The translations under genes were made by a program, and so were the position numbers. Positions 8,361-15,351 of a DNA stretch of 47,684 nt are shown here, piece after piece. How positions within the stretch are numbered: the first letter of the stretch is position 1; every line of letters starts with the position of its first letter. The notes beneath the pieces are model-generated. The model did not search any database. It was not told the origin of the DNA and saw only the letters and a program-made list of their open reading frames with translations. The stretch lies in the NCBI GenBank assembly GCA_029212505.1, contig JARGOS010000011.1, forward strand, positions 1-47,684, read 5' to 3'. The DNA comes from Legionellaceae bacterium (lineage in GTDB: Bacteria > Pseudomonadota > Gammaproteobacteria > Legionellales > Legionellaceae).

Positions 8361-9311
8361 ATGACGGATTTTATCCATATGACAGCAAATTCATCAGGAC
8401 GCGTTGATATTACGCTTGATTTAAGCGCCTATATAGAAGCCTTCGAAACAGCCGGTAGAGTAACATTCAAGAACGTATCTGAAGACATACATGCACAACT
8501 TACAGGTATTCCAGGCCAAATGCATTGGGAGGAAGCCTTAAGTCTCGCAACACAGCATTTAACCCCAGAACAGCATGATGCAATTGAAAACTCCCCTGCT
8601 GCCAAAATGATGAACAACAGTTTTATTGAAATCATCAAAAACAGTATGGATGAAAGCATTGCCAAATATTATGACAGCAACCGAAGAGAAAAGCCTCGTA
8701 TTCAACTCGCACTCGATCTTGATACAAGTAACCCTAAACAAATTTCAATACAAATTACGGATTCTGGCCGCGGTTTTCCCAGCAGCTTTTTAGATAACGT
8801 AAGCACACAAAAAAATCGGGATACCTATGTGAATACGTCCCGTGGTTCAGACAAAGAAAAGAAACGTGATAGGCCGCCATTATTTGGTGGACAGGGTCGA
8901 GGATTACGTATTTTAATTGCCGAAGAAGAAGGTGATGTTCTGGAACGATCAGGTAAGCGTACCCGCCGCTTCACAAAGCCCGAAATATCCTCCGTTGAAT
9001 TCAATAATGTTACTGATCAATACGGCCGTGTTCAAGGCGCACAAATCACAGTGACCACCTCCCTTGAGCCCCGTGAAATGCTTTCCTGGAAAGCGAATAA
9101 AATAAAACAACAGCTGCAACAAGAAATGCGTGAGAACGCAACACCCAGCCCTACCGACTCAATAGCAACCACTCATGAAAGTATCGGTAGTAGCCGAGGG
9201 CCAACACCGATGCTTGATTTAGAATTTTTGGATGATTATGATCAAATGCAAGGCGATGATTTCGAAGAAGACGATTTTGAAGAAGACAATAATAAATCAC
9301 CCAAAATTTAG
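8361..9311 (+). CDS. GHKL-type ATPase-domain protein, second of a tandem pair
   Basis: A 316-aa paralogue of the preceding protein, alignable over nearly all its length. ATP-binding boxes are EIIKNSMDES (90-99), ITDSGRGF (132-139) and FGGQGRGLRIL (about 176-186). A shared family segment, LTPEQHDAIENSPAAKMM, precedes the N box. It again lacks a dimerisation/phosphoacceptor domain and membrane helices. The tail differs: it ends in two acidic units DDFEEDDFEEDN, reminiscent of the glutamate-rich ends of Dot/Icm substrates. The gene duplication seems old, because the proteins differ at many positions while the ATP boxes are kept, which suggests both copies are active. Confidence 0.8.
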   Translation: MTDFIHMTANSSGRVDITLDLSAYIEAFETAGRVTFKNVSEDIHAQLTGIPGQMHWEEALSLATQHLTPEQHDAIENSPAAKMMNNSFIEIIKNSMDESIAKYYDSNRREKPRIQLALDLDTSNPKQISIQITDSGRGFPSSFLDNVSTQKNRDTYVNTSRGSDKEKKRDRPPLFGGQGRGLRILIAEEEGDVLERSGKRTRRFTKPEISSVEFNNVTDQYGRVQGAQITVTTSLEPREMLSWKANKIKQQLQQEMRENATPSPTDSIATTHESIGSSRGPTPMLDLEFLDDYDQMQGDDFEEDDFEEDNNKSPKI

Positions 9312-9387
9312 GGCCTGTTGACATTTCCCCCCACCACCGACGTGCTGCGGCTTGACCGCGTCCTACGGAGCCGAAAGACCAAAATAA
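9312..9387. other. gap with a scar-like boundary, no gene
   Basis: Starts with GGGCCTGTTGACATT directly after the GHKL stop region and contains GCGGCTTGACCGCG, a short partly symmetrical GC-rich stretch unlike its AT-rich surroundings. It looks like the edge of a lost insertion that removed the front of the HigB gene, but no element was recognised. Confidence 0.3.
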
Positions 9388-9495
9388 GGTCAGCGCAAAG
9401 ACTGTTGGTCGATTACCGTCAATGGCAATTGGCGAATAACCTTTGTTTTTGATGATGCCGATGCTTATATCGTAAACTACGAGGATTATCACTGA
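9388..9495 (+). pseudogene. higB: HigB-like toxin, C-terminal remnant
   Basis: The frame ending at 9493-9495 reads about 35 codons matching the end of HigB/RelE-type mRNA interferases: QRKDCWSITVNGNWRITFVF then DADAYIV and the terminal NYEDYH, where active HigB proteins have W/YSIRIN, WRICF and a final DYH. An in-frame stop at 9385 and the absence of the N-terminal half show that it is dead. Its stop overlaps the start of the HigA remnant, the normal toxin-first higBA order. Confidence 0.75.
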
Positions 9496-9626
9496 TGGTT
9501 ATGTACAACCCTCCACACCCAGGCGACTTCATTGAAGAAACTTACATTAAGCCCCTTAATATAAGTCTTCGCGAGGCAGCTAAAAAACTAGATGTCGCCC
9601 CATCCACTTTCTTGGGAAGCACGTAA
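9495..9626 (+). pseudogene. higA: HigA-like antitoxin, truncated
   Basis: 43 codons (NPPHPGDFIEE, then LNISLREAAKKLDVAPST) match the N-terminus and first helix-turn-helix of XRE-type HigA antitoxins, which bind the toxin and repress the operon. The frame stops where the recognition helix should continue; a neighbouring frame carries WEARKKIDLDRVSVIYKV for about 20 more codons, consistent with a frameshift. From there to 9857 the sequence has only short decayed frames. The TGATG overlap with the higB remnant preserves the usual coupling. Confidence 0.75.
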
Positions 9627-9949
9627 AAAAATTGACTTAGATCGCGTCTCCGTTATCTACAAAGTAACCCCCGCACATTAGACTCTCAAAGCTTTGATTT
9701 TCTCAATGGGTGAGCTTGTGCTTTTTAATGGGTATTTGGCCCCGCTCTACGAGCACAAGATTAACGTTCGTTTTTCTTGTGCTCTAAAATTCCAGCAACC
9801 ATGTGGCAAGAAATATTTCAACTTCATGTAGAGAAAACACCTGTTAATAAGAGTTAATCACAGGGATAACCCCGTAATAATGGGACGAATCAACTAAACA
9901 CAGGAAACTAACAAGCAATAACCTTTTAGGTTCAGGCCTTATTTTTGCC

Positions 9950-9989
9950 TTATCCACAAATTCTGGGGATAAAACTGTGAGAAAGCTGG
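9950..9989 (+). repeat. dispersed palindromic element with DnaA-box-like arms, copy 2
   Basis: The 23-base core is identical to the copy at 5190 (TTATCCACA, AATTC, TGGGGATAA) and the following 20 bases, including GAAAGCTGG, match with a few substitutions. Between 9627 and 10101 I see no intact gene. Confidence 0.7.
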
Positions 9990-10101
9990 TGTACGCTGTG
10001 GGGGTACTCTATGACCACCACATCCTGAGGTTTTAACACACTGCCCTCACACAACTCATGTGGTTGGATACAATCATCACTTACGCTTAAAACCAATCAC
10101 C

Positions 10102-10182
10102 ATGTGTAGACGTATAGAAACCGAACATTTGATTCTTAGGCCACCCGAACCTGGTGATGAAGTACCCCTAAACAAACTCATT
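10102..10182 (+). pseudogene. GNAT acetyltransferase, N-terminal fragment
   Basis: Twenty-seven codons with the typical RimJ/RimL start IETEHLILRPPEPGDEVPLN, then the frame passes directly into sequence that matches an IS91-type transposase. The rest of the acetyltransferase is absent, so an insertion or deletion removed it. Confidence 0.6.
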
Positions 10183-10819
10183 AAACCGAAGCTTGCTGCA
10201 CACGCTTTGAAGAAAATAGCGAAGAAAAAAGACGTGATGCCCGGTATGTTCTGGCCATACACACCTTCGGAAAAAAACTGAATTGGAATGTGCACCTCCA
10301 TGTATCCGTAACACGCGGTGGGCTCACCAAAAACAACGAATGGCGAACGCTTTTTTTTAAGAGCAAAACACTGATGAGCATGTGGCGTTACGCCGTCATC
10401 ACACTCATTAGACAAAGAATGGTTCACGGTCTGCTATCAATCCCGGGTGAATTGCATGGGAAAAACATCTTTCAATTACTTGAAAGGCAATACGACAAAT
10501 ATTGGCGTGTGCACTGTGCGAAACCCCACAAAAATCCAAAGAAAGATATTGAATACCTCGGGCGATACATCACACGACCGGCTATCTCAAATGCAAGGCT
10601 CATGCATTACGACGGGGCAAACGTCATCTTTGACTACCTCGACCATCGAACGACGTGAAATACCCTTGGCAATTTCTTGTCAAACAAAAGCTTGGGTTCA
10701 ACCCCTTAGAATGCATCCTATGCCGATCACAGATGAGACTTGGATCTCTTAGCTTCGGCTTGTCTTTTAGGGAGATAAATCTGCAGCACGATCAGCTTGC
10801 TTTGCAAAAACAGATTTAG
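10183..10819 (+). pseudogene. IS91-family (Y2/HUH) transposase remnant
   Basis: Three pieces of one transposase lie in order. Piece one (to about 10248) reads IAKKKDVMPGMF. Inserting one base near 10249 restores LAIHTFGKKLNWNVHLHVSV TRGG, and the open frame continues to 10658 with YWRVHC, YLGRYITRP, and ANVIFDYLDHRTT, all characteristic of IS91 transposases including the HUH-type HLHV. Piece three, in another frame from about 10692 to 10819, has NPLECILCRSQM, the C-terminal CxxC region. The start, the segment between pieces two and three, and the tyrosine region are missing or scrambled. It is inactive. Confidence 0.75.
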
Positions 10820-10837
10820 GGTAAAAACATCGCAAGC

Positions 10838-10866
10838 TTGACATGAGTGGTATTTTTTTTTACAAT
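10838..10866 (+). promoter_or_regulatory. near-consensus sigma70 promoter for the 500-aa membrane protein
   Basis: TTGACA (10838-10843), exactly 17 bp, TACAAT (10861-10866). Transcription would start near 10873, just 13 bp before the ATG at 10886, which rules out the more upstream GTG at 10847 because it lies inside the promoter. Confidence 0.75.
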
Positions 10867-10885
10867 TGCCAAAAAATTTCTCAAT

Positions 10886-12388
10886 ATGGAGAGTGGTTTG
10901 CCTATAAATTCATTAGAAAAAACATTATTTTTGAGACGGAAGCTGACTGAATCGCATAACGCAATCACATTGCCGAATAATACTCGTCTTAATGAAATAC
11001 TTGCAGCATTTGATGAGAGCTTTAATCAGCTAATTGCTCAAATGGAAGCAATAGAACTCGATGAAATATTATCTCAAACTGCAATTGACAGAGATGCATT
11101 CCTAACTCAACTTAATTTAAATCGAGGCGATCAAAATAAGCGTCGATTTTTGCGTAATGATTTAGCCAAACGTGCTTGCATTGAAGATCAGATTTCACGA
11201 TTAACGAAATCATTAGTAGAAACTATAGAAGACGAAAATCTTTGTCCTGCGCTTGTGGAGGCCTATCGTAATCGTCATATCTATCAAATGTTATATTATA
11301 ACGGCGTAATGGGTCACTATACTACAGGTGGTCCATTTGGTATCTACCATAGAGAAAAATACCCTCCGTTAGGCCCTACTATAATGAAATTTGCGATGGT
11401 TGGCCTGGGATTTGCTACTTTATCTGTAGCATTTTTTGCGACGGTTGCTTTGTTAGGATTAAATGGCGGATGGATTATTGCCGCTACAGCTTTATTTGGC
11501 TCTGCTGTGGCTTATATGGCAGGACTGCTTTATGGAATAATAAATGACATCTTCGCAACTAAAGCAAACCTCCCTTATTTTTTACTTGGACATCAAGCAA
11601 CTCAACATAGCTTTTTTATTAGTAATGATCGATTTGTTCAAGCGATTGGATGGGGCATCATTGCCGCACAACCTATTGCAATAATAGCAGCCATTGTTTT
11701 TGGAGTAACCATTGCAGCGGTAATGGCTTCTGCTGCATCACCAGTATTAACTTTTGCATTACCTATTTTATTGGTGGTAGTACCTTTATTCGCAGCATGT
11801 GCAAATGTTTTTGCTAACTATTCTGCTGATAAATACATACAAAAGGGAATTTCATTAAGAATTTTATCGGAAGATAGGAAACAAGAATTTAGAACAGCTT
11901 TAAATTTACCAACAAATGCTGAGTGGATCAATTTAGATCAAATTGATTTTGACTCGGAATCTTTTCGTAATTTAGCAAAAAATTATGACTTATTAAATGA
12001 TTACCAGCTAGATGGACTGGCTTTAATGTCTGCGAGTAAAAAAGATAAAGCAAATTGGCTTGCAAACAATGATCGTAATTTATTGGGATACATTGGAACG
12101 CCTCTACTGGCTATCACCGGTTTAGTATTAATGTTAACGTTAACGAGTGTTCCAGTAATTTTCTTTTCTCCTTTGTTATCCACAATCATACCTTTAGTAG
12201 CTGCAGTTATTGCTATTGCAAGCCTTGCAACTGCATTAACTTATGTTTCAGTCAATAAAGAAAAACAAATAGATAATCGATATAAGTTATTTACAAGTGG
12301 CCATAATGGTGAAAAGAAAATCGATGAGCTGTATATAACTGATGTGGGTATTCCTGCCCATCGTGAACACTCACTTGACGTGGTCTAA
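10886..12388 (+). CDS. multi-pass membrane protein of unknown function
   Basis: Read from ATG 10886 the product is 500 aa. Residues 1-160 are soluble and rich in charged helices. Three long hydrophobic blocks follow (about residues 165-230, 250-320 and 395-455), each long enough for two to three helices, rich in A, I, L and V. A soluble segment (about 320-395) links the last two. I do not recognise a family; the design recalls membrane-targeted effectors, but that is only an impression. The TTG at 10898 is preceded by GGAGAG and could be the true start. Codon use is more AT-rich than the neighbours and the gene is bracketed by transposon debris, suggesting acquisition. The last four codons and the stop lie in a repeat that resembles an insertion-sequence end, so the original C-terminus may be lost. 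Confidence 0.7.
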   Translation: MESGLPINSLEKTLFLRRKLTESHNAITLPNNTRLNEILAAFDESFNQLIAQMEAIELDEILSQTAIDRDAFLTQLNLNRGDQNKRRFLRNDLAKRACIEDQISRLTKSLVETIEDENLCPALVEAYRNRHIYQMLYYNGVMGHYTTGGPFGIYHREKYPPLGPTIMKFAMVGLGFATLSVAFFATVALLGLNGGWIIAATALFGSAVAYMAGLLYGIINDIFATKANLPYFLLGHQATQHSFFISNDRFVQAIGWGIIAAQPIAIIAAIVFGVTIAAVMASAASPVLTFALPILLVVVPLFAACANVFANYSADKYIQKGISLRILSEDRKQEFRTALNLPTNAEWINLDQIDFDSESFRNLAKNYDLLNDYQLDGLALMSASKKDKANWLANNDRNLLGYIGTPLLAITGLVLMLTLTSVPVIFFSPLLSTIIPLVAAVIAIASLATALTYVSVNKEKQIDNRYKLFTSGHNGEKKIDELYITDVGIPAHREHSLDVV

Positions 12389-12411
12389 TTGATTATGACA
12401 ACCCAGTTAAG
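12376..12411 (+). repeat. putative insertion-sequence end, copy 1
   Basis: TGACGTGGTC, 16 variable bases, then CAACCCAGTTAAG. It matches 12641-12676 at 29 of 36 positions in the same orientation. It supplies the last codons and stop of the membrane-protein gene and precedes an IS3-type orfA. Confidence 0.6.
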
Positions 12412-12431
12412 AGATAATTAAGCTTAACTGG
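12403..12431 (+). repeat. perfect 9-bp inverted repeat before orfA
   Basis: CCAGTTAAG (12403-12411) and CTTAACTGG (12423-12431) with an 11-bp spacer, eight bases before the orfA ATG at 12439. It could be a transcription stop for the upstream gene or an element-encoded control site. Confidence 0.5.
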
Positions 12432-12438
12432 AGTAAAC

Positions 12439-12675
12439 ATGAGTAATAGAACGAAATATTCGAAAGAATTTAAATTAGATGCAATAAACCTTGTTCTTGA
12501 ACAAGGCTATAGCCAGACAGACGCAGGAAAAGCGTTGTCACTTAACCCAAAGATGTTAAGTCGCTGGATAAAAGAGTATCAGGTAGATGATAGGCATGCA
12601 TTTCGAGGCAATGGCAAATTAACACCGGAGCAGGAAGAAATGACGTGGTCAAGCAAATTAGGACAAACCAGTTAA
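12439..12675 (+). pseudogene. IS3-family OrfA (transposase helix-turn-helix subunit), truncated
   Basis: A 78-codon frame begins like IS3/IS911 OrfA proteins: KYSKEFKLDAINLVLEQGYS, then NPKMLSRWIKEY and FRGNGKLTPEQEE. OrfA normally continues with a leucine-zipper region after the last motif; here the match ends exactly where the second copy of the TGACGTGGTC repeat starts (12641), and the final ten codons are foreign. No orfB (DDE subunit) follows. The element is therefore dead and was probably interrupted by a related element. Confidence 0.75.
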
Positions 12676-12676
12676 G
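12641..12676 (+). repeat. putative insertion-sequence end, copy 2
   Basis: Same orientation and spacing as 12376-12411, beginning with the identical TGACGTGGTC and ending with the identical CCAGTTAAG. It marks the point where the orfA similarity stops. Confidence 0.6.
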
Positions 12677-12781
12677 CTACCTTTTTTAATACCAACCTTT
12701 CATCTTCAAATTGTTTTGTACTTCGATACTCAAGATATGAGTGCAATCGATAACTATTATAAAACATCGTTAATCGACACA

Positions 12782-13168
12782 TTACGTCGACAGGCCAGGT
12801 CGTCTTATGTTGAACGAGTCACCAATACCAGGCAAAATTTCCTCAAAAAATCTGTCGATTTCCGATCGAAAATCTTTAGCGCTTTTGAAAAAGCGATTAT
12901 TTCGAACCTGCTTGTTCATAACCTTCCACAAGCGCTCAATAGGATTTAAATTCGGGCTGTAGGGAGGAAGAAAAAATAATTTTATATTCTGTTTTTCTGC
13001 TTCTTTTTCAACCTTTTCTGAACGATGGTAACCAGCTCTATCAAGCACCATGTGAATCGTGCCTGCATCACCTTGGTGAGCTCTTGTTTTTTGCATTAAA
13101 TCAGCAATTGAATCAGCGTTTATGGTGTCATACTGGCAGGTGACAGCTTCTGCAAGTTTATTAAGCTG
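12782..13168 (-). pseudogene. IS630-family transposase, C-terminal remnant
   Basis: The 104-codon frame starting at 13096 reads MVLDRAGYHRS, then LFFLPPYSPNLNPIERLWKV and a final FF-rich helix, the second and third acidic positions of the IS630 DDE domain (D of LDRAGYH, E of NPIERLW). The same frame is open upstream to the end of the ABC-F gene (YDTINADSIADL), so it is the 3' part of a longer transposase whose front, including the first catalytic Asp, is missing. It abuts the stop of the ABC-F gene on the same strand. Confidence 0.85.
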
Positions 13169-13170
13169 CT

Positions 13171-14775
13171 TTACTCCAAGCTTGCTGCAAACTCGGCGTA
13201 ACGTCCTTTGTGATCCAGCACAAAGCCGCCGGGTTTAAAGTAGAGAATGCGTCGTGCAATTTTCTGGAGAAAATAACGACTATGGCTCACAAAAATCACG
13301 GTTCCTGTGTAACTCACCAACGCTGCGGCCAGAGCCTCGATGCTTTCGAGATCCATATGATTGGTCGGCTCATCTAAAATAATCACGTTGGGTGATTCGA
13401 GCATGACTTTAGCTAATAATAAACGCGCCGCCTCACCACCACTTAACGATAAAATATCTTTATGTACTTCGTCTTTGGTAAACAGCATGTTACCGAGCGC
13501 TTTTCGAATGGTTTGATCATCCGCACCGCGTGTCATCTCAGTCAACCAATCGATTGCACTAATATGACGATTCAGCAATTCATGATGATCTTGAGAAAAG
13601 TAGCTGATTCGCGCCTCGTGCCCCCAATTGATTTCACCCGAGTCTTGCTCTAAATGCCCGGCAATAAGCTTCATGACGGTTGATTTACCAATACCGTTCA
13701 CACCCATGATGCCAACTTTTTCACCGCGGGTAATGCGAAAATTAAGTTTTTCAAATAAAGTTTTGTCTTTAAAGCTTTTCTTTAAACCTATCACATTCAG
13801 TAATTCTTTACCGGACGGGCGTGCAGGTATAAATTTAAAATTAGGAGCAACACGTGATGAATTTTTAAGATCAGGAATTTCAACTTTTTCGATCATTTTC
13901 ATGCGTGATCGCGCTTGCGATGCTTTGGATGCTTTCGCACCAAATTTATCAACAAAACGCTGCATATCCGCTATTTTTGCTTCAGCTGATTTTTTCTCAA
14001 CCATTTTTTGTTCTTGAATTAACGCTTTTTCTTTCAAAAATTGCGCGTAATTACCTTTGTATGAACGTACTTCACCGAAATCAATATCAAGAATATAATC
14101 CGATAAGTTATTAATAAAATCCACATCATGTGAAATAAAAACCAACAAGCCTTTGAATTCATTTTTTAAGAACTTTTCAAGCCAACGAATCGATAAAATA
14201 TCCAAATGGTTGGTCGGCTCATCAAGTAATAACAACGACGGTTTTTGAAATAACGTTTTGGCAAGCAAAACACGTAATTTATAACCACCAGACAAGGCTT
14301 TTAATGGCTTATCAAAATATTTAGGCTCAATCCCTAAGCCTTCGAGAATGCTCTCAGCATCTGAAACCGCGGTATAACCGTCATGATGTGCTACCACTTC
14401 TTCCAGTTCTGCAAGCCTAAAGCCTGCCGCATCATCCCATGTTTCGCTCGCAAACAGTGCATCACGCTCTTGAAAAGCGTCCCATAGCTCCGCCTTGCCT
14501 TGCAAAACAATATCGCGAATCACTACATCTTCATAACGAAACTGATCTTGCTTAAGCCAACCGACACTAGCATCTTTAGGGATCATAATATCCCCGGAGG
14601 TTAACTCTTCTTCTCCGGTGAGTAATTTAAAAAACGTTGATTTACCACAACCGTTTGCGCCCACTAAAGCATAGGCATTACCTGAGTTAAGATGTAAATT
14701 GACATCTAAAAAAAGAAGTTTTTTACCATACGTCATACCTACGTTTTTTAAGGCTATTGTACACGGGTTACTCAT
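13171..14775 (-). CDS. ABC-F family ATPase (YbiT-like)
   Basis: A 534-aa soluble protein with two ABC nucleotide-binding domains and no membrane segment, the ABC-F design that acts on ribosomes to relieve stalling rather than in transport. Visible are Walker A GANGCGKST (about 39-47), signature LSGGYKLRVLLA and DEPTNHLD in the first domain, and GVNGIGKST, LSGGEAARLLLA and DEPTNHMD in the second. The linker between domains is charged and helical as in the family. Segments such as LKQDQF and ELWDAFQERD match E. coli YbiT closely. It follows cytochrome b561 by 15 bp. The C-terminus is intact in form although IS630 debris begins directly after the stop. Confidence 0.93.
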   Translation of the reverse strand: MSNPCTIALKNVGMTYGKKLLFLDVNLHLNSGNAYALVGANGCGKSTFFKLLTGEEELTSGDIMIPKDASVGWLKQDQFRYEDVVIRDIVLQGKAELWDAFQERDALFASETWDDAAGFRLAELEEVVAHHDGYTAVSDAESILEGLGIEPKYFDKPLKALSGGYKLRVLLAKTLFQKPSLLLLDEPTNHLDILSIRWLEKFLKNEFKGLLVFISHDVDFINNLSDYILDIDFGEVRSYKGNYAQFLKEKALIQEQKMVEKKSAEAKIADMQRFVDKFGAKASKASQARSRMKMIEKVEIPDLKNSSRVAPNFKFIPARPSGKELLNVIGLKKSFKDKTLFEKLNFRITRGEKVGIMGVNGIGKSTVMKLIAGHLEQDSGEINWGHEARISYFSQDHHELLNRHISAIDWLTEMTRGADDQTIRKALGNMLFTKDEVHKDILSLSGGEAARLLLAKVMLESPNVIILDEPTNHMDLESIEALAAALVSYTGTVIFVSHSRYFLQKIARRILYFKPGGFVLDHKGRYAEFAASLE

Positions 14776-14790
14776 TACATTCCTCTAGTT

Positions 14791-15333
14791 TCAGGGCATC
14801 ATGCTGTTTAAAACATCATCTTGATTGATAAAACGATGTTTCAATGCCCCTGCTATATGTAAGGCAATGAGCCCCAGCAGAATATAAGCAATAACATAAT
14901 GAGCCTCACGCATCCAGTGGGCCAACGCTTCATCAGGTAAAATTCCTGGGAATGGTACACGGAACCAACCAAAATAGACAGGTATTTTATTAGACGCTGT
15001 TGCCATTAACCAACCAGACAAAGGCATCGCAAATAAAAACACGTACATACTATGCTGAACTCCTGTGGCTAAAATCTGCTCCCAACGCGCCATTTCAGGC
15101 GGAAAAGCCGGCTTTTTAATGCGCACCATCCATGCAACCCTTACTATCATCAACGCAAGTATCGTGAGGCCCGTTGATTTATGCAGCATATACGACGTTG
15201 ATTTGATTGCACTGGGCAAATACCCCAGCAAAAAGCCAAATCCCAACATCCCCAGTACCAACACGGCAACAATCCAATGGAGGTATTTAAACCCCTGTGA
15301 ATAAGCTCGAACGTCCTTGTTCCTGTATCCCAT
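14791..15333 (-). CDS. cytochrome b561 family protein
   Basis: A 180-aa four-helix membrane protein. Histidines placed for two heme b groups are in FKYLHWIV (H19), MLHKSTG (H51), and, in the last helix pair, EAHYVIAY and ALHIAG. Members pass electrons across the inner membrane, for example from ubiquinol or to superoxide. Length and helix order match CybB. It sits 18 bp after the NAD-GDH stop and 15 bp before the ABC-F gene, so it is likely part of the same transcript, though no functional link is known. Confidence 0.9.
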   Translation of the reverse strand: MGYRNKDVRAYSQGFKYLHWIVAVLVLGMLGFGFLLGYLPSAIKSTSYMLHKSTGLTILALMIVRVAWMVRIKKPAFPPEMARWEQILATGVQHSMYVFLFAMPLSGWLMATASNKIPVYFGWFRVPFPGILPDEALAHWMREAHYVIAYILLGLIALHIAGALKHRFINQDDVLNSMMP

Positions 15334-15351
15334 AACGCGCTCCTTTGTTAT

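Noticed and set aside
9335-9365. GC-rich GCGGCTTGACCGCG stretch as a named repeat family
   Set aside because: Symmetry is imperfect and only one copy was noticed in the window, so no family is claimed.
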